In this document: positions 49,778 to 57,064 of the stretch, piece after piece
How positions within the stretch are numbered: the stretch's first letter is position 1
Layout: every line of letters starts with the position of its first letter
Source: Solimonas sp047605265
GTDB lineage: Bacteria; Pseudomonadota; Gammaproteobacteria; Nevskiales; Nevskiaceae
DNA length: 64,000 nucleotides
Reading direction: 5' to 3'
Assembly (NCBI GenBank): GCA_047605265.1
Contig: JASGFY010000005.1
Span: 1-64,000, forward strand
Translations under genes and position numbers: made by a program
Notes under the pieces: model-generated
Seen by the model: the letters and a program-made list of their open reading frames with translations, nothing else
The model's database searches: none
What the model was told of the DNA's origin: nothing

Positions 49778-49893
49778 GGCGTCGCGACCCGCGTGGAGGG
49801 GCCCCATGCGCAGCATGGGGATTCTGGCGCCGGGCGTCGGCGCTGCCATGCAAGACCGCCGCGCGATGCCGGAAAGGATGCGCGATGCTTCAT
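49774..49893 (-). CDS. Candidate 39-residue bridging ORF between rsmH and ftsL
   Basis: A 40-codon frame whose ATG overlaps the rsmH stop (ATGA at 49893-49890) and whose TGA overlaps the ftsL ATG (49777-49774). It fills the only sizeable gap between rsmH and ftsL and would let ribosomes pass from one gene to the next. The peptide (MKHRASFPASRGGLAWQRRR...) is basic and matches no family I know. There is no separate Shine-Dalgarno. A chance ORF remains possible. Confidence 0.3.
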   Translation of the reverse strand: MKHRASFPASRGGLAWQRRRPAPESPCCAWGPSTRVATP

Positions 49894-50834
49894 GGCAAAC
49901 GCTCCGCCAGGCGCAGCACGGCGCTGCGCGCGCGCGGGTTTTCGCTCGCTTCCTCGCGCGTCGGGAACTGCTTGCCGTGCAGCTTCAGCGTCGGCGCGTC
50001 CTTGCGCGCCTCGTCGCGCAGATAGCGCTTGACGAGGCGGTCTTCGAGCGAGTGGAAGCTGATCACCGCCAGGCGGCCGCCCGGCGCCAGCACGTCGACG
50101 GCCTGGCGCAGCCCGTCGGCCAGCGCGTCGAGCTCGCGATTGATGTGGATGCGGATCGCCTGGAAGCTGCGCGTCGCCGGATGGATCCTCTGTCTGGTTC
50201 GGCCGGCTTTGCCGGCCGGGGGCTTCGAACGCGGACCCGGCACGGCAGCGATCAGCGCCGCGAGCTGCGCGGTCGTGGTCAGCGGCGTTTCGCCGCGCGT
50301 CTCGACGATGCGCCGCGCGATGCGACGGCTGTTGCGCTCCTCGCCGTACTGCCACAGCACGTCGGCGATCTCTTCTTCCTTCGCGCGCGCCAGCCATGCC
50401 GCCGCCGACTCGCCGGCCTGCGGATTCATGCGCATGTCGAGCGGGCCATCCTTGCCGAACGAGAAGCCGCGCGCCGCGTCGTCGAGTTGCGGCGACGACA
50501 CGCCGAGGTCCATCAGCACACCGTCGACGCGGCCGGCGATGCCGGCTTCGCGCGCGACCGCGGCGAGCTCGGCGAAGTTGTGGTGATGGATCGTGAACCT
50601 TGGATCCTTGGGTGGCTCACCGCCGAAGCGTTCACGCGCGTGCGCGACCGCCTGCGGATCCTGATCCAGGGCGTGCAGGCGTCCGTGCGGGCCAAGCCGG
50701 GCGAGGATCGCGGCGCTGTGCCCGCCGCGACCGAACGTCGCATCGACGTAAATGCCGTTTTCCAGGAGGTCGCCGTCGCGGACCGCAAGGCCGGCGACGG
50801 CTTCTTCGAGCATCACCGGACGATGCAGGGTCAT
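49890..50834 (-). CDS. rsmH: 16S rRNA (cytosine1402-N4)-methyltransferase
   Basis: 314 residues from the ATG at 50834 (MTLHRPVMLEEAV); an upstream ATG at 50885 would add 17 residues. SAM site YVDATFGRGGHSAAIL, MDLGVSSPQLDDAARGFSF, and RIHPATRSFQAIRI. Just before IHPATR there is an unusual basic insert (SKPPAGKAGRTRQR) encoded over a palindrome at 50200-50218. It methylates C1402 in the ribosomal P site. Confidence 0.94.
   Translation of the reverse strand: MTLHRPVMLEEAVAGLAVRDGDLLENGIYVDATFGRGGHSAAILARLGPHGRLHALDQDPQAVAHARERFGGEPPKDPRFTIHHHNFAELAAVAREAGIAGRVDGVLMDLGVSSPQLDDAARGFSFGKDGPLDMRMNPQAGESAAAWLARAKEEEIADVLWQYGEERNSRRIARRIVETRGETPLTTTAQLAALIAAVPGPRSKPPAGKAGRTRQRIHPATRSFQAIRIHINRELDALADGLRQAVDVLAPGGRLAVISFHSLEDRLVKRYLRDEARKDAPTLKLHGKQFPTREEASENPRARSAVLRLAERLP
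50200..50218. repeat. Palindrome inside rsmH
   Basis: Eight-base arms CGGCCGGC and GCCGGCCG (50200-50207, 50211-50218) flank a TTT loop. It encodes part of a basic insert not expected in RsmH. Confidence 0.5.
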
Positions 50835-50894
50835 GGCGGCGTCAGGCCCGCTCCGGTCGAGGGCAGGCTGAAGGTCGAAGGGCATGGTGGCCGC

Positions 50895-51341
50895 TCACCG
50901 CTTGAGAGTCCGGAACGCGTCGGCGCTGTCGGCAAACAACGGCGAGCCTTCGCCGAAGCGCGCTTCCCACTCGGCGGCCGCCCACAGATCGAAACGGCGG
51001 ATCTGGCCCATCAGCACGGCGGGACCTTCCAGCCTGGCGATCTTGCGTAGGTTCGGCGGCACGAGGATGCGGCCCTGCTTGTCCATCTCGGCGTCGGCGG
51101 CGAAGCCGATGGTGATGGCCTTGGCGCGTTCGGCGGCGTCGCGATCTTCCATTTTCTCGATGTCGTCGGCCAGGCGCTCGAATTCCGGCATCGGGTAGAC
51201 CACGAGACAGGCGGGATCCGGGCCTCGCGTGACGATCAACTGTCCGCCGCAACGATCGGACAAGTGCTGGCGAAAGCGCGCCGGCACAGCCAGGCGCCCC
51301 TTTTCGTCCAGCGACAGATGATGTGACCCGGAAAACAGCAT
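50895..51341 (-). CDS. mraZ: Transcriptional regulator MraZ
   Basis: 148 residues from the ATG at 51341 (MLFSGSHHLSLDEKGRLAVP). The two SpoVT/AbrB-like repeats carry the DEKGR and DKQGR motifs. MraZ represses the mra/dcw promoter by binding repeats upstream of its own gene; such repeats are visible at 51360-51384. First gene of the dcw cluster. Confidence 0.95.
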   Translation of the reverse strand: MLFSGSHHLSLDEKGRLAVPARFRQHLSDRCGGQLIVTRGPDPACLVVYPMPEFERLADDIEKMEDRDAAERAKAITIGFAADAEMDKQGRILVPPNLRKIARLEGPAVLMGQIRRFDLWAAAEWEARFGEGSPLFADSADAFRTLKR

Positions 51342-51359
51342 GCGTACTATGGGGCGTCC

Positions 51360-51384
51360 CCCACTTTCTCCCACTTTCCACCAC
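51360..51384 (-). promoter_or_regulatory. mraZ: MraZ operator repeats
   Basis: Three direct repeats with a 10-base period: CCCAC at 51360-51364 and 51370-51374 and ACCAC at 51380-51384 on the plus strand (GTGGG, GTGGG, GTGGT on the minus strand). This matches the spacing and sequence of MraZ boxes known from E. coli. They lie just downstream of the predicted promoter. Confidence 0.75.
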
Positions 51385-51393
51385 TTGTTGATC

Positions 51394-51422
51394 ACTATAT
51401 CCCACCACCCCCCCGCCCGCAA
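51394..51422 (-). promoter_or_regulatory. Promoter of the mraZ-dcw cluster
   Basis: On the minus strand TTGCGG (51422-51417), a 17-base spacer and TATAGT (51399-51394). The start point would fall next to the MraZ repeats. Confidence 0.55.
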
Positions 51423-51727
51423 GCGCGTTCCTCACTAAAAATCGCGTTGAAACAGCGGCTTACAGTCGCCGACTGACCGCTCTGACAATCTCTTTTATAA
51501 ACATCTGCTTAGCTAAAAGACCTCACGTGAGCCGCAGCCCAAGGCCATCTGCGGACGAGGTTTTTCGTTCAGGAGGACTTCAGCTTCGCGAACCTCTTCC
51601 GAAGCTGGCCGCGATCGAGATTTATTGAAGATAACTGTTTAATTAAACAATCTATCATCACAAAATGAGCGCACCGGCAGCGCGCGTGCGCTGCCGGTGG
51701 ACTGCCCCGCGACGGAGCGCAAAAAAA
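51423..51727. other. Intergenic region between mraZ and rnpB
   Basis: AT-richer than its surroundings and without a convincing gene. It holds a perfect 10-bp palindrome (CTCACGTGAG, 51522-51531), a plus-strand hairpin CCGCAG/CTGCGG (51532-51554) followed by TTTTT at 51561-51565, an AGCTTCG/CGAAGCT pair around 51587-51614, a strong hairpin at 51672-51699, and an A-run at 51721-51727. A small RNA is possible but unproven. Confidence 0.45.
51672..51699. terminator. Strong hairpin downstream of rnpB
   Basis: Perfect 12-base arms (CACCGGCAGCGC and its complement) with a 4-base loop. On the minus strand it follows the rnpB 3' end by about 28 bases and is followed by a short T-rich run (CATTTTG). 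It probably blocks read-through from rnpB towards mraZ. Confidence 0.6.
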
Positions 51728-52110
51728 CGGAGTCGGCCTGTAAGCCGGGTTCTGTGCGGGCGCGCGAGGCGCCCCGGCAACCATTCCTCTAGGCGGCGCA
51801 TCGCTGCGCCGCTCCAGCAACCTACCCGGAAGGCACGTGGGCCACGTGTCCGGCGTCACCGCCGGTCCTTCCCTATTTGGTCTTGCTCCAGGTGGGGTTT
51901 GCCATGCCGGTCCGTTGCCGGACTCGCGGTGCGCTCTTACCGCACCGTTTCACCCTTGCCACGCATGCCTTGCGGCACCGTTCGGCGGTCTGGCTCTCTG
52001 TTGCACTTTCCGTCGGCTCGCGCCGCCCAGGCGTTACCTGGCACCTTGCCCTGTGGAGCCCGGACTTTCCTCCCCCGCTTGCGCGGCGGCGATTGCCCGG
52101 CCGACTCCGG
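51728..52110 (-). ncRNA. rnpB: RNase P RNA (class A)
   Basis: About 383 bases on the minus strand. It has the conserved GAGGAAAGTCCGGGCTCC near the 5' end, GTGCCAGGTAACGCCTGG, GTGCAACAGAGAGC, GGGTGAAACGGTGCGGTAAG, and the 3' block AGAACCCGGCTTACAG. The 5' end (CGGAGTCGGCC at 52109-52099) pairs with the 3' end (51738-51728) as helix P1, which fixes both ends. A T-run (51727-51721) follows. GATAAT at 52121-52116 fits a -10 box for a start near 52110. RNase P removes 5' leaders from tRNA precursors. Confidence 0.95.
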
Positions 52111-52190
52111 CGCGCATTATCCGTCCTTTTGCGGGGACGCGCTGCTAGAGTCGCGACATTCCTTTTTTTGCCGCCGCCACGGAACCGGCC

Positions 52191-52625
52191 ATGCTCCAGC
52201 ACGAAATCCGCTTTCACGAAACGATCCGCGCGCCGCTGCCGACCGTCTTCGACTTCCTCGCAGATCACGAAAATTTCGCGACGCTCTTCGGCGGCCGCTG
52301 CGTGCGTATCCGCACCGGGGACGACCCGGCCGAGCCGAACGGTCTGGGTTCGATCCGCCGCATCGGACCGGGTCCGCTGTCGTTCGACGAGCGGATCGTC
52401 ACGTTCGAGCGGCCGACGCGGCTCGAATACACGATCGTGCGCGGGGGGCCGCTGAAGAATCATCTGGGCACGATCACGCTGAAAGCCGCCGGCAGCGATA
52501 CCGAACTCGATTACGTGATCCGCTTCGACGGCAAGTTTCCGGGCGCCGGTACGCTGGCTGGCCGCGCGCTGTCGCTGGCCTGGCGGCGCAGCGCGGGCAA
52601 GGCTTTCGCGCGCATCGAAGGCTGA
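52191..52625 (+). CDS. SRPBCC-family (polyketide-cyclase-like) protein
   Basis: 144 residues of the START/Bet v1-like fold: RAPLPTVFDFLADHENFATLFGG at the N-terminus, then alternating beta strands (RIVTFERPTRLEYTIVRG) and a C-terminal helix (SAGKAFARIEG). Such domains hold hydrophobic ligands, and the function here is unknown. Eleven bases separate it from the cobalamin-binding-like gene, so the two may be co-transcribed. Confidence 0.8.
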   Translation: MLQHEIRFHETIRAPLPTVFDFLADHENFATLFGGRCVRIRTGDDPAEPNGLGSIRRIGPGPLSFDERIVTFERPTRLEYTIVRGGPLKNHLGTITLKAAGSDTELDYVIRFDGKFPGAGTLAGRALSLAWRRSAGKAFARIEG

Positions 52626-52635
52626 CGGCATCGCG

Positions 52636-53409
52636 GTGCGCGTCGTCTCGCACACCTGCTCGAACACCGAGATCGTCTGCGCACTCGGCGCGCAGGACTC
52701 GCTGATCGCCGTCGACGGCGATTCGGATTTTCCGCCGGACGTCGTCGCGCGCCTGCCGCAGCTCGGCCGCGATCTGCAGTTCGACGTCGACGCCGCGCTG
52801 GCGCTGCGGCCGGACCTCGTGCTGACGTCGCTGACGGTGCCCGGCCACGAGCGCATCGTCGATGCCTTCAAGGCCGCCGGCGTGCCGCATCTGGTCTGCA
52901 GTCCGCAGGGTCTCGACGACGTGCTCGACGACGTTCGCCGCATCGCCGCCGCGCTCGGCAGCGCCGCCCGCGGCGATCAGCTCGTTGCCGACATGCGCAC
53001 GCAAATGCCGGTGCGCGCGCCGCGCGCCGACGCGCCGCGCGTGCTCGTCGAGTGGTGGCCGAAGCCGGTGATCGGTGCCGCGCGCCGCTCGTGGGTGCAT
53101 GACCTGATCGAACGCGCCGGCGGCCGCAACGCGCTCGGCGGCGTCGACGCGCAGACGCACACGCTGGCGCCCGATCAGGCGCCGGACACGACCATCGATG
53201 TGCTGGTGATGAGCTGGTGCGGCGTGAAGGTCGACAAATACCGCGCCGACGTCGTGCTCCGGCGCGAAGGCTGGCGGGACGTCCGCGCCGTGCGCGAGGC
53301 GCGCGTCGTGGCGATCAGCGAGGCATTTCTCGGCCGACCCGGCCCGCGCCTCGTCAAGGGCTACCGGCAGCTGCGCGCGGCGATCGAAAGGGCAAGCAAC
53401 AGCGCCTGA
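52636..53409 (+). CDS. Cobalamin/siderophore-type binding protein without signal peptide
   Basis: 257 residues from the GTG at 52636. It resembles BtuF-like periplasmic binding proteins: VSHTCSNTEIVCALGAQDSLIAV, LQFDVDAALALRPDLVLTS, and HDLIERAGGRNALGG. The usual signal peptide is missing, so the product is probably cytosolic. Such short forms are annotated as cobalamin-binding proteins in many proteobacteria. No transporter genes adjoin it. Ligand and role are inferred. Confidence 0.75.
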   Translation: MRVVSHTCSNTEIVCALGAQDSLIAVDGDSDFPPDVVARLPQLGRDLQFDVDAALALRPDLVLTSLTVPGHERIVDAFKAAGVPHLVCSPQGLDDVLDDVRRIAAALGSAARGDQLVADMRTQMPVRAPRADAPRVLVEWWPKPVIGAARRSWVHDLIERAGGRNALGGVDAQTHTLAPDQAPDTTIDVLVMSWCGVKVDKYRADVVLRREGWRDVRAVREARVVAISEAFLGRPGPRLVKGYRQLRAAIERASNSA

Positions 53410-53419
53410 CCAGCCGTTT

Positions 53420-54718
53420 CTAACCCCGATCGCGTGCGCTCTGCGCGTGCGCCTGCAAGCCTTCGGCGTCGGCGATGCGGCCGGCGATCCACGCCAGCGG
53501 TCTCGCGCCGTCCGGCGTGCACTCGATCAGGCTGCTGCGCTTCTGGAATTCGTAGACGCCGAGCGGATTGGAAAAGCGCGCGGCGCGCGAGGTCGGCAGC
53601 ACGTGGTTCGGTCCGGCGCAGTAGTCGCCGAACGCCTCCGGCGTATGGCGGCCGACGAAGATGGCGCCGGCGTGGCGGATCTTCGGCAGCAGCGCGCGCG
53701 GGGCTTCGACGGCAAGCTCCAGATGCTCGGGCGCGATGCGGTTCGACACGGCGCAGGCCTCGTCCAGATCGCGCACCAGGATCAGCGCGCCGCGCTCGGC
53801 GATCGACGTGCGCACGATCTTCTCGCGCGGCAGCGCCGTCACGCGCTCGGCCATCGCCGCGGCGACGCGATCGAGGAAGGCGGCGTCGGGCGAGATCAGG
53901 ATCGCCTCGGAGTCCTCGCCGTGCTCGGCCTGCGAAAACAGGTCCATCGCCATCCAGCGCGGATCGGAGCCGCCGTCGCTGACGACGACGATCTCGCTCG
54001 GCCCCGCGATCGAATCGATGCCGACGCGGCCGAACACCGCGCGCTTGGCGGCGGCGACATAGGCGTTGCCGGGGCCGACGATCTTGTCGACCGCCGGGAT
54101 CGTCGCGGTACCGTAGGCCAGCGCGGCGACGGCCTGCGCGCCGCCGATCGTGAACACGCGATCGACGCCGGCCAGATGCGCGGCGGCGAGCACGACCGGA
54201 TTCAATTCACTATCGGGGGCCGGCACCACCATGACGATTTCGTCGACGCCGGCGACCTTCGCCGGAATCGCGTTCATCAGCACCGACGACGGATACGCGG
54301 CCTTGCCGCCCGGCACGTAGATGCCGACGCGCTCCAGCGCACGCACTTCCTGGCCCAGCGTATTGCCGAGTTCATCGACGAACGCGAACGGCGCCAGCTT
54401 CTGGTGGCCCGCGTAGGCGCGGATGCGCGCGGCGGCAGCTTCGAGCGCGGCGCGCAGATCGGCCGGCTGCGCGTCCCAGGCCGCGGCCCACTGCGCCTTC
54501 GGCACTTCGAGTTCGGCGGCGTTCGTCAGCGCGCGGCGGTCGAAACGATTGGTGAGTTCGAGCAGCGCCGCGTCGCCGCGCGCGCGGACGTCGGCGACGA
54601 TGCCGTCGACCACGCGCGTCACGTCCGGACTCGTTTCCGGAGCGCGATCGAGCAGCGCGCCGAGCTGCGCGTCGAAGCCGGCGTCGCGCGTGTCGAGGCG
54701 GCGGACGTCCAGGCTCAT
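53420..54718 (-). CDS. hisD: Histidinol dehydrogenase
   Basis: 432 residues. VGIYVPGGKAAYPSSVLMN, KIVGPGNAYVAAAKR, DSIAGPSEIVVV, SQAEHGEDS, and GDYCAGPNHVLPTS with zinc and catalytic residues. It makes histidine from histidinol in two NAD-dependent steps. The ATG overlaps the hisG stop by one base (TGATG). Confidence 0.96.
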   Translation of the reverse strand: MSLDVRRLDTRDAGFDAQLGALLDRAPETSPDVTRVVDGIVADVRARGDAALLELTNRFDRRALTNAAELEVPKAQWAAAWDAQPADLRAALEAAAARIRAYAGHQKLAPFAFVDELGNTLGQEVRALERVGIYVPGGKAAYPSSVLMNAIPAKVAGVDEIVMVVPAPDSELNPVVLAAAHLAGVDRVFTIGGAQAVAALAYGTATIPAVDKIVGPGNAYVAAAKRAVFGRVGIDSIAGPSEIVVVSDGGSDPRWMAMDLFSQAEHGEDSEAILISPDAAFLDRVAAAMAERVTALPREKIVRTSIAERGALILVRDLDEACAVSNRIAPEHLELAVEAPRALLPKIRHAGAIFVGRHTPEAFGDYCAGPNHVLPTSRAARFSNPLGVYEFQKRSSLIECTPDGARPLAWIAGRIADAEGLQAHAQSARDRG

Positions 54719-55359
54719 CACGCGGCCTTGCGGGTCTGCGTGACGCTGCGAATCTGCTCCAGCAGCGCGCTGATCGCGGCGTTCTTGGTCTTCAGCGCCG
54801 CCTTGTTGACGACCAGGCGCGAGCTGACCTGGCAGATGATCTCGGTTTCGACGAGACCGTTCGCGCGCAGTGTGCCACCGGTGGCGACCAGATCGACGAT
54901 GACGTCGGCCAGCCCCACGAGCGGCGCCAGTTCCATCGAGCCGTACAGCTTGATGATCTCGACCTGCTCGCCCTTGTCGGCGAAATGGCGGCGCGTGATC
55001 TCCGGGTACTTGGTGGCGACGCGCAGGCGGCGGCGCGGATCGCGTGGCGGCGCGTCCTTCTTCGCGGCGACCGACAGGCGGCACTTGGCGATGTCGAGAT
55101 CGAGCGGCTCGTAGAGCTCGGAACTGCCGTTCTCCATCAGCACGTCCTTGCCGACGATGCCGAGATCGGCGGCGCCGTGCTCGACGTAGGTCGGCACGTC
55201 GGTGGGGCGGATGATCAGCAGCGACACGTCGCGGGTGCGCGACGACACGCGCAGCAGGCGGTCGATGTCGCCGGCCGGATCGAGACCGATCCGGGCCAGG
55301 AACGGCAGGCTCTCTTCGAGGATGCGGCCCTTGGACAGGGCCAGCGTCAGGGCGGTCAT
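54718..55359 (-). CDS. hisG: ATP phosphoribosyltransferase, short form
   Basis: 213 residues: LALSKGRILEESLPFL, the PTDVPTYVEHGAADLGIVG block, and the phosphoribosyl site DLVATGGTLRANGL. It lacks the C-terminal regulatory domain of long HisG. The short form normally works with HisZ, which is not in the window. It starts histidine synthesis. Placed after murA, as in Pseudomonas, but with two other genes between. Confidence 0.95.
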   Translation of the reverse strand: MTALTLALSKGRILEESLPFLARIGLDPAGDIDRLLRVSSRTRDVSLLIIRPTDVPTYVEHGAADLGIVGKDVLMENGSSELYEPLDLDIAKCRLSVAAKKDAPPRDPRRRLRVATKYPEITRRHFADKGEQVEIIKLYGSMELAPLVGLADVIVDLVATGGTLRANGLVETEIICQVSSRLVVNKAALKTKNAAISALLEQIRSVTQTRKAA

Positions 55360-55456
55360 CGCCGGGTCTCGTGCGGAAAAACACTCAAAAGGGGCGGCAT
55401 TGTAGCGGCATGGCCGCGACGCGTCCGCTGCGGCGGCCCGGCCGGCATGGCCCATG

Positions 55457-55548
55457 TCGTCATTGCGAGCGCAGCGAAGCAATCCAGTCGCGCACCAGAT
55501 CAGGCTCCGCCGCTGGATTTCCTCCTTCGAGGACGCAGGCAATGACGA
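55457..55548. repeat. Interspersed inverted repeat between hisG and the NYN gene
   Basis: A segment of about 92 bases with ends CGTCATTGC (55458-55466) and GCAATGACG (55539-55547). Inside, GCGCAGCGAAGCAATCCAG faces CTGGATT...CTTCG. This is the form of the CATTGCGAG...GCAATC repeat seen in many proteobacterial genomes. It probably folds as a hairpin. Confidence 0.6.
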
Positions 55549-55563
55549 AGAAAAGCGCGCGCG

Positions 55564-56463
55564 TTACGCCGCCTTCGGATCGCGCAGCCAAACGCTGCGC
55601 TGTTTGCCGTCGGCCGACTTGCGCTCGTCGATCTCGAAATGCCCTGTCGCCACGACCAGCTCGCTGAGCTTCTTGTACCCGTAGTTGCGCGAGTCGAAAT
55701 CGGCCTTGCGCTTGGCGATCAGATTGCCGACGGCGCCCAGTGGCGCCCAGCCGTCGTCGTCGGCCGCATCGTCGATCGCCTGCTCGAGCAGCTCATGCAA
55801 TTCGGCATCGGTCTTCGGATCGCTCTTCTCGGAGCGCGATTCGGCGCCGCGCTCGGGTTCAGCCGCTGGCACTACGCGCTCGATTTCGACCAGCGCCGGC
55901 GCCATCGCCGCGACGGCGGCGGTCTTCACCATCTTCTTCGCACCGTTCTTGTCGGCGGACTTTGCGGCCGGTTTCTCGCTCGCAGCCTTGGGCTCCGCCG
56001 GCTTCGCGGCCTTCGCTTTGGCCGGCCCGCGCAGCACGTCGAGATAGATGAACTTGTCGCAGGCCGCGCGCAGCGACATCGGCGTCTTGCGTTCGCCGAA
56101 GCCGTAGACCGTCAGCCCCGCTTCGCGCAGGCGCGAGGCCAGGCCGGTGAAATCGCTGTCGCTCGACACCAGGCAGAAACCGTCGAAGCGGTCCGAGTAC
56201 AGCAGGTCCATCGCGTCGATGATCATGCGGCTGTCGGTCGCGTTCTTGCCGGTCGTGTAGCTGAACTGCTGGATCGGCTGGATCGCGAGATCCACGAGCA
56301 CCTTCTTCCAGCCCTTCAGGTTGTCCGTGGTCCAGTCGCCGTAGACGCGCTTGACGTTGGCGACGCCGTACTTGGCGATTTCGGCGAGCAGTGCCGTGGC
56401 GATCGCCGGCTGCGTGTTGTCGGCGTCGATCAGGACCGCGAGTTTCTTGGTCGGCTCAGCCAT
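55564..56463 (-). CDS. NYN-domain RNase-like protein with C-terminal LOTUS/OST-HTH domain
   Basis: 299 residues. The N-terminal NYN (PIN-like) domain covers about 1-145: VLIDADNTQP, TDSRMIIDAMDLL and SSDSDFTGLASRLREAG carry the acidic residues of the active site. A Lys/Ala-rich linker follows. The C-terminal 75 residues (WAPLGAVGNLIAKRKADFD, YGYKKLSELV) fit an OST-HTH/LOTUS domain, which binds RNA. The family (LabA/DUF88) is probably ribonucleolytic, but the target is unknown. It lies between hisG and an acetyltransferase, in a spot that is empty in Pseudomonas. Confidence 0.85.
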   Translation of the reverse strand: MAEPTKKLAVLIDADNTQPAIATALLAEIAKYGVANVKRVYGDWTTDNLKGWKKVLVDLAIQPIQQFSYTTGKNATDSRMIIDAMDLLYSDRFDGFCLVSSDSDFTGLASRLREAGLTVYGFGERKTPMSLRAACDKFIYLDVLRGPAKAKAAKPAEPKAASEKPAAKSADKNGAKKMVKTAAVAAMAPALVEIERVVPAAEPERGAESRSEKSDPKTDAELHELLEQAIDDAADDDGWAPLGAVGNLIAKRKADFDSRNYGYKKLSELVVATGHFEIDERKSADGKQRSVWLRDPKAA

Positions 56464-56498
56464 GCTGCGGTCTCCATGTCTTCATCGTCGCATCCCTT

Positions 56499-57056
56499 TC
56501 AGCCGCCGATCGCGCGGATGACCCGCGCCGGGTTTCCACCGACCAGGGTGTTCGCAGGCACGTCCCGGGTGACGACCGCGCCCGCCGCCACCACCGAATT
56601 CTCGCCGACCGTCACGCCGCCGATGATGATGGCGCCAGTCGCGATCCAGACGTTGCGCTCGATCACGATCGGTTTTGCGGTAATGGCGGCGCGACGCTGC
56701 GAAGGTTCGACGGGATGGCCTTCCGTGATGAGGCTGACATTCGGCCCGATCATCACATCGTCGCCGATGTCGAGGCCACCCATATCGTAGAACGTGCAGT
56801 TCTGGTTGACGAAGACATTGCGGCCGACGCGAATCTCGTCGCCGCCGGCGGTATGGAACGGCGGGATCAGCAGAAAACTGTCGTCGACCCGCCTGCCGAT
56901 GAGCTGGCTGAACAGCGCGCGGATTTCGTCCGCATCGTCGAACGTCAGCCGGTTCAGCACGGCGGTGATCGCCATCGCCCGCTTCACCTTCGCCTGCTTG
57001 GCCGCCGATTCCGGCGTCCGCCGGTGAATGATCCGGATGCCGCGTTCGTTCGACAT
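56499..57056 (-). CDS. Sugar O-acetyltransferase, left-handed beta-helix type
   Basis: 185 residues with hexapeptide repeats from about 75 on (VGRNVFVNQNCTFYDMGGLDIGDDVMIGPNVSL). The LacA/Maa-type end is present (VWIATGAIIIGGVTVGENSVVAAGAVVTRDV, GGNPARVIR), and the catalytic His lies in TEGHPVEPSQR. The acceptor sugar is unknown. It begins 8 bases before the murA stop end and runs in the same direction. Confidence 0.85.
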   Translation of the reverse strand: MSNERGIRIIHRRTPESAAKQAKVKRAMAITAVLNRLTFDDADEIRALFSQLIGRRVDDSFLLIPPFHTAGGDEIRVGRNVFVNQNCTFYDMGGLDIGDDVMIGPNVSLITEGHPVEPSQRRAAITAKPIVIERNVWIATGAIIIGGVTVGENSVVAAGAVVTRDVPANTLVGGNPARVIRAIGG

Positions 57057-57064
57057 GCGCCGGC

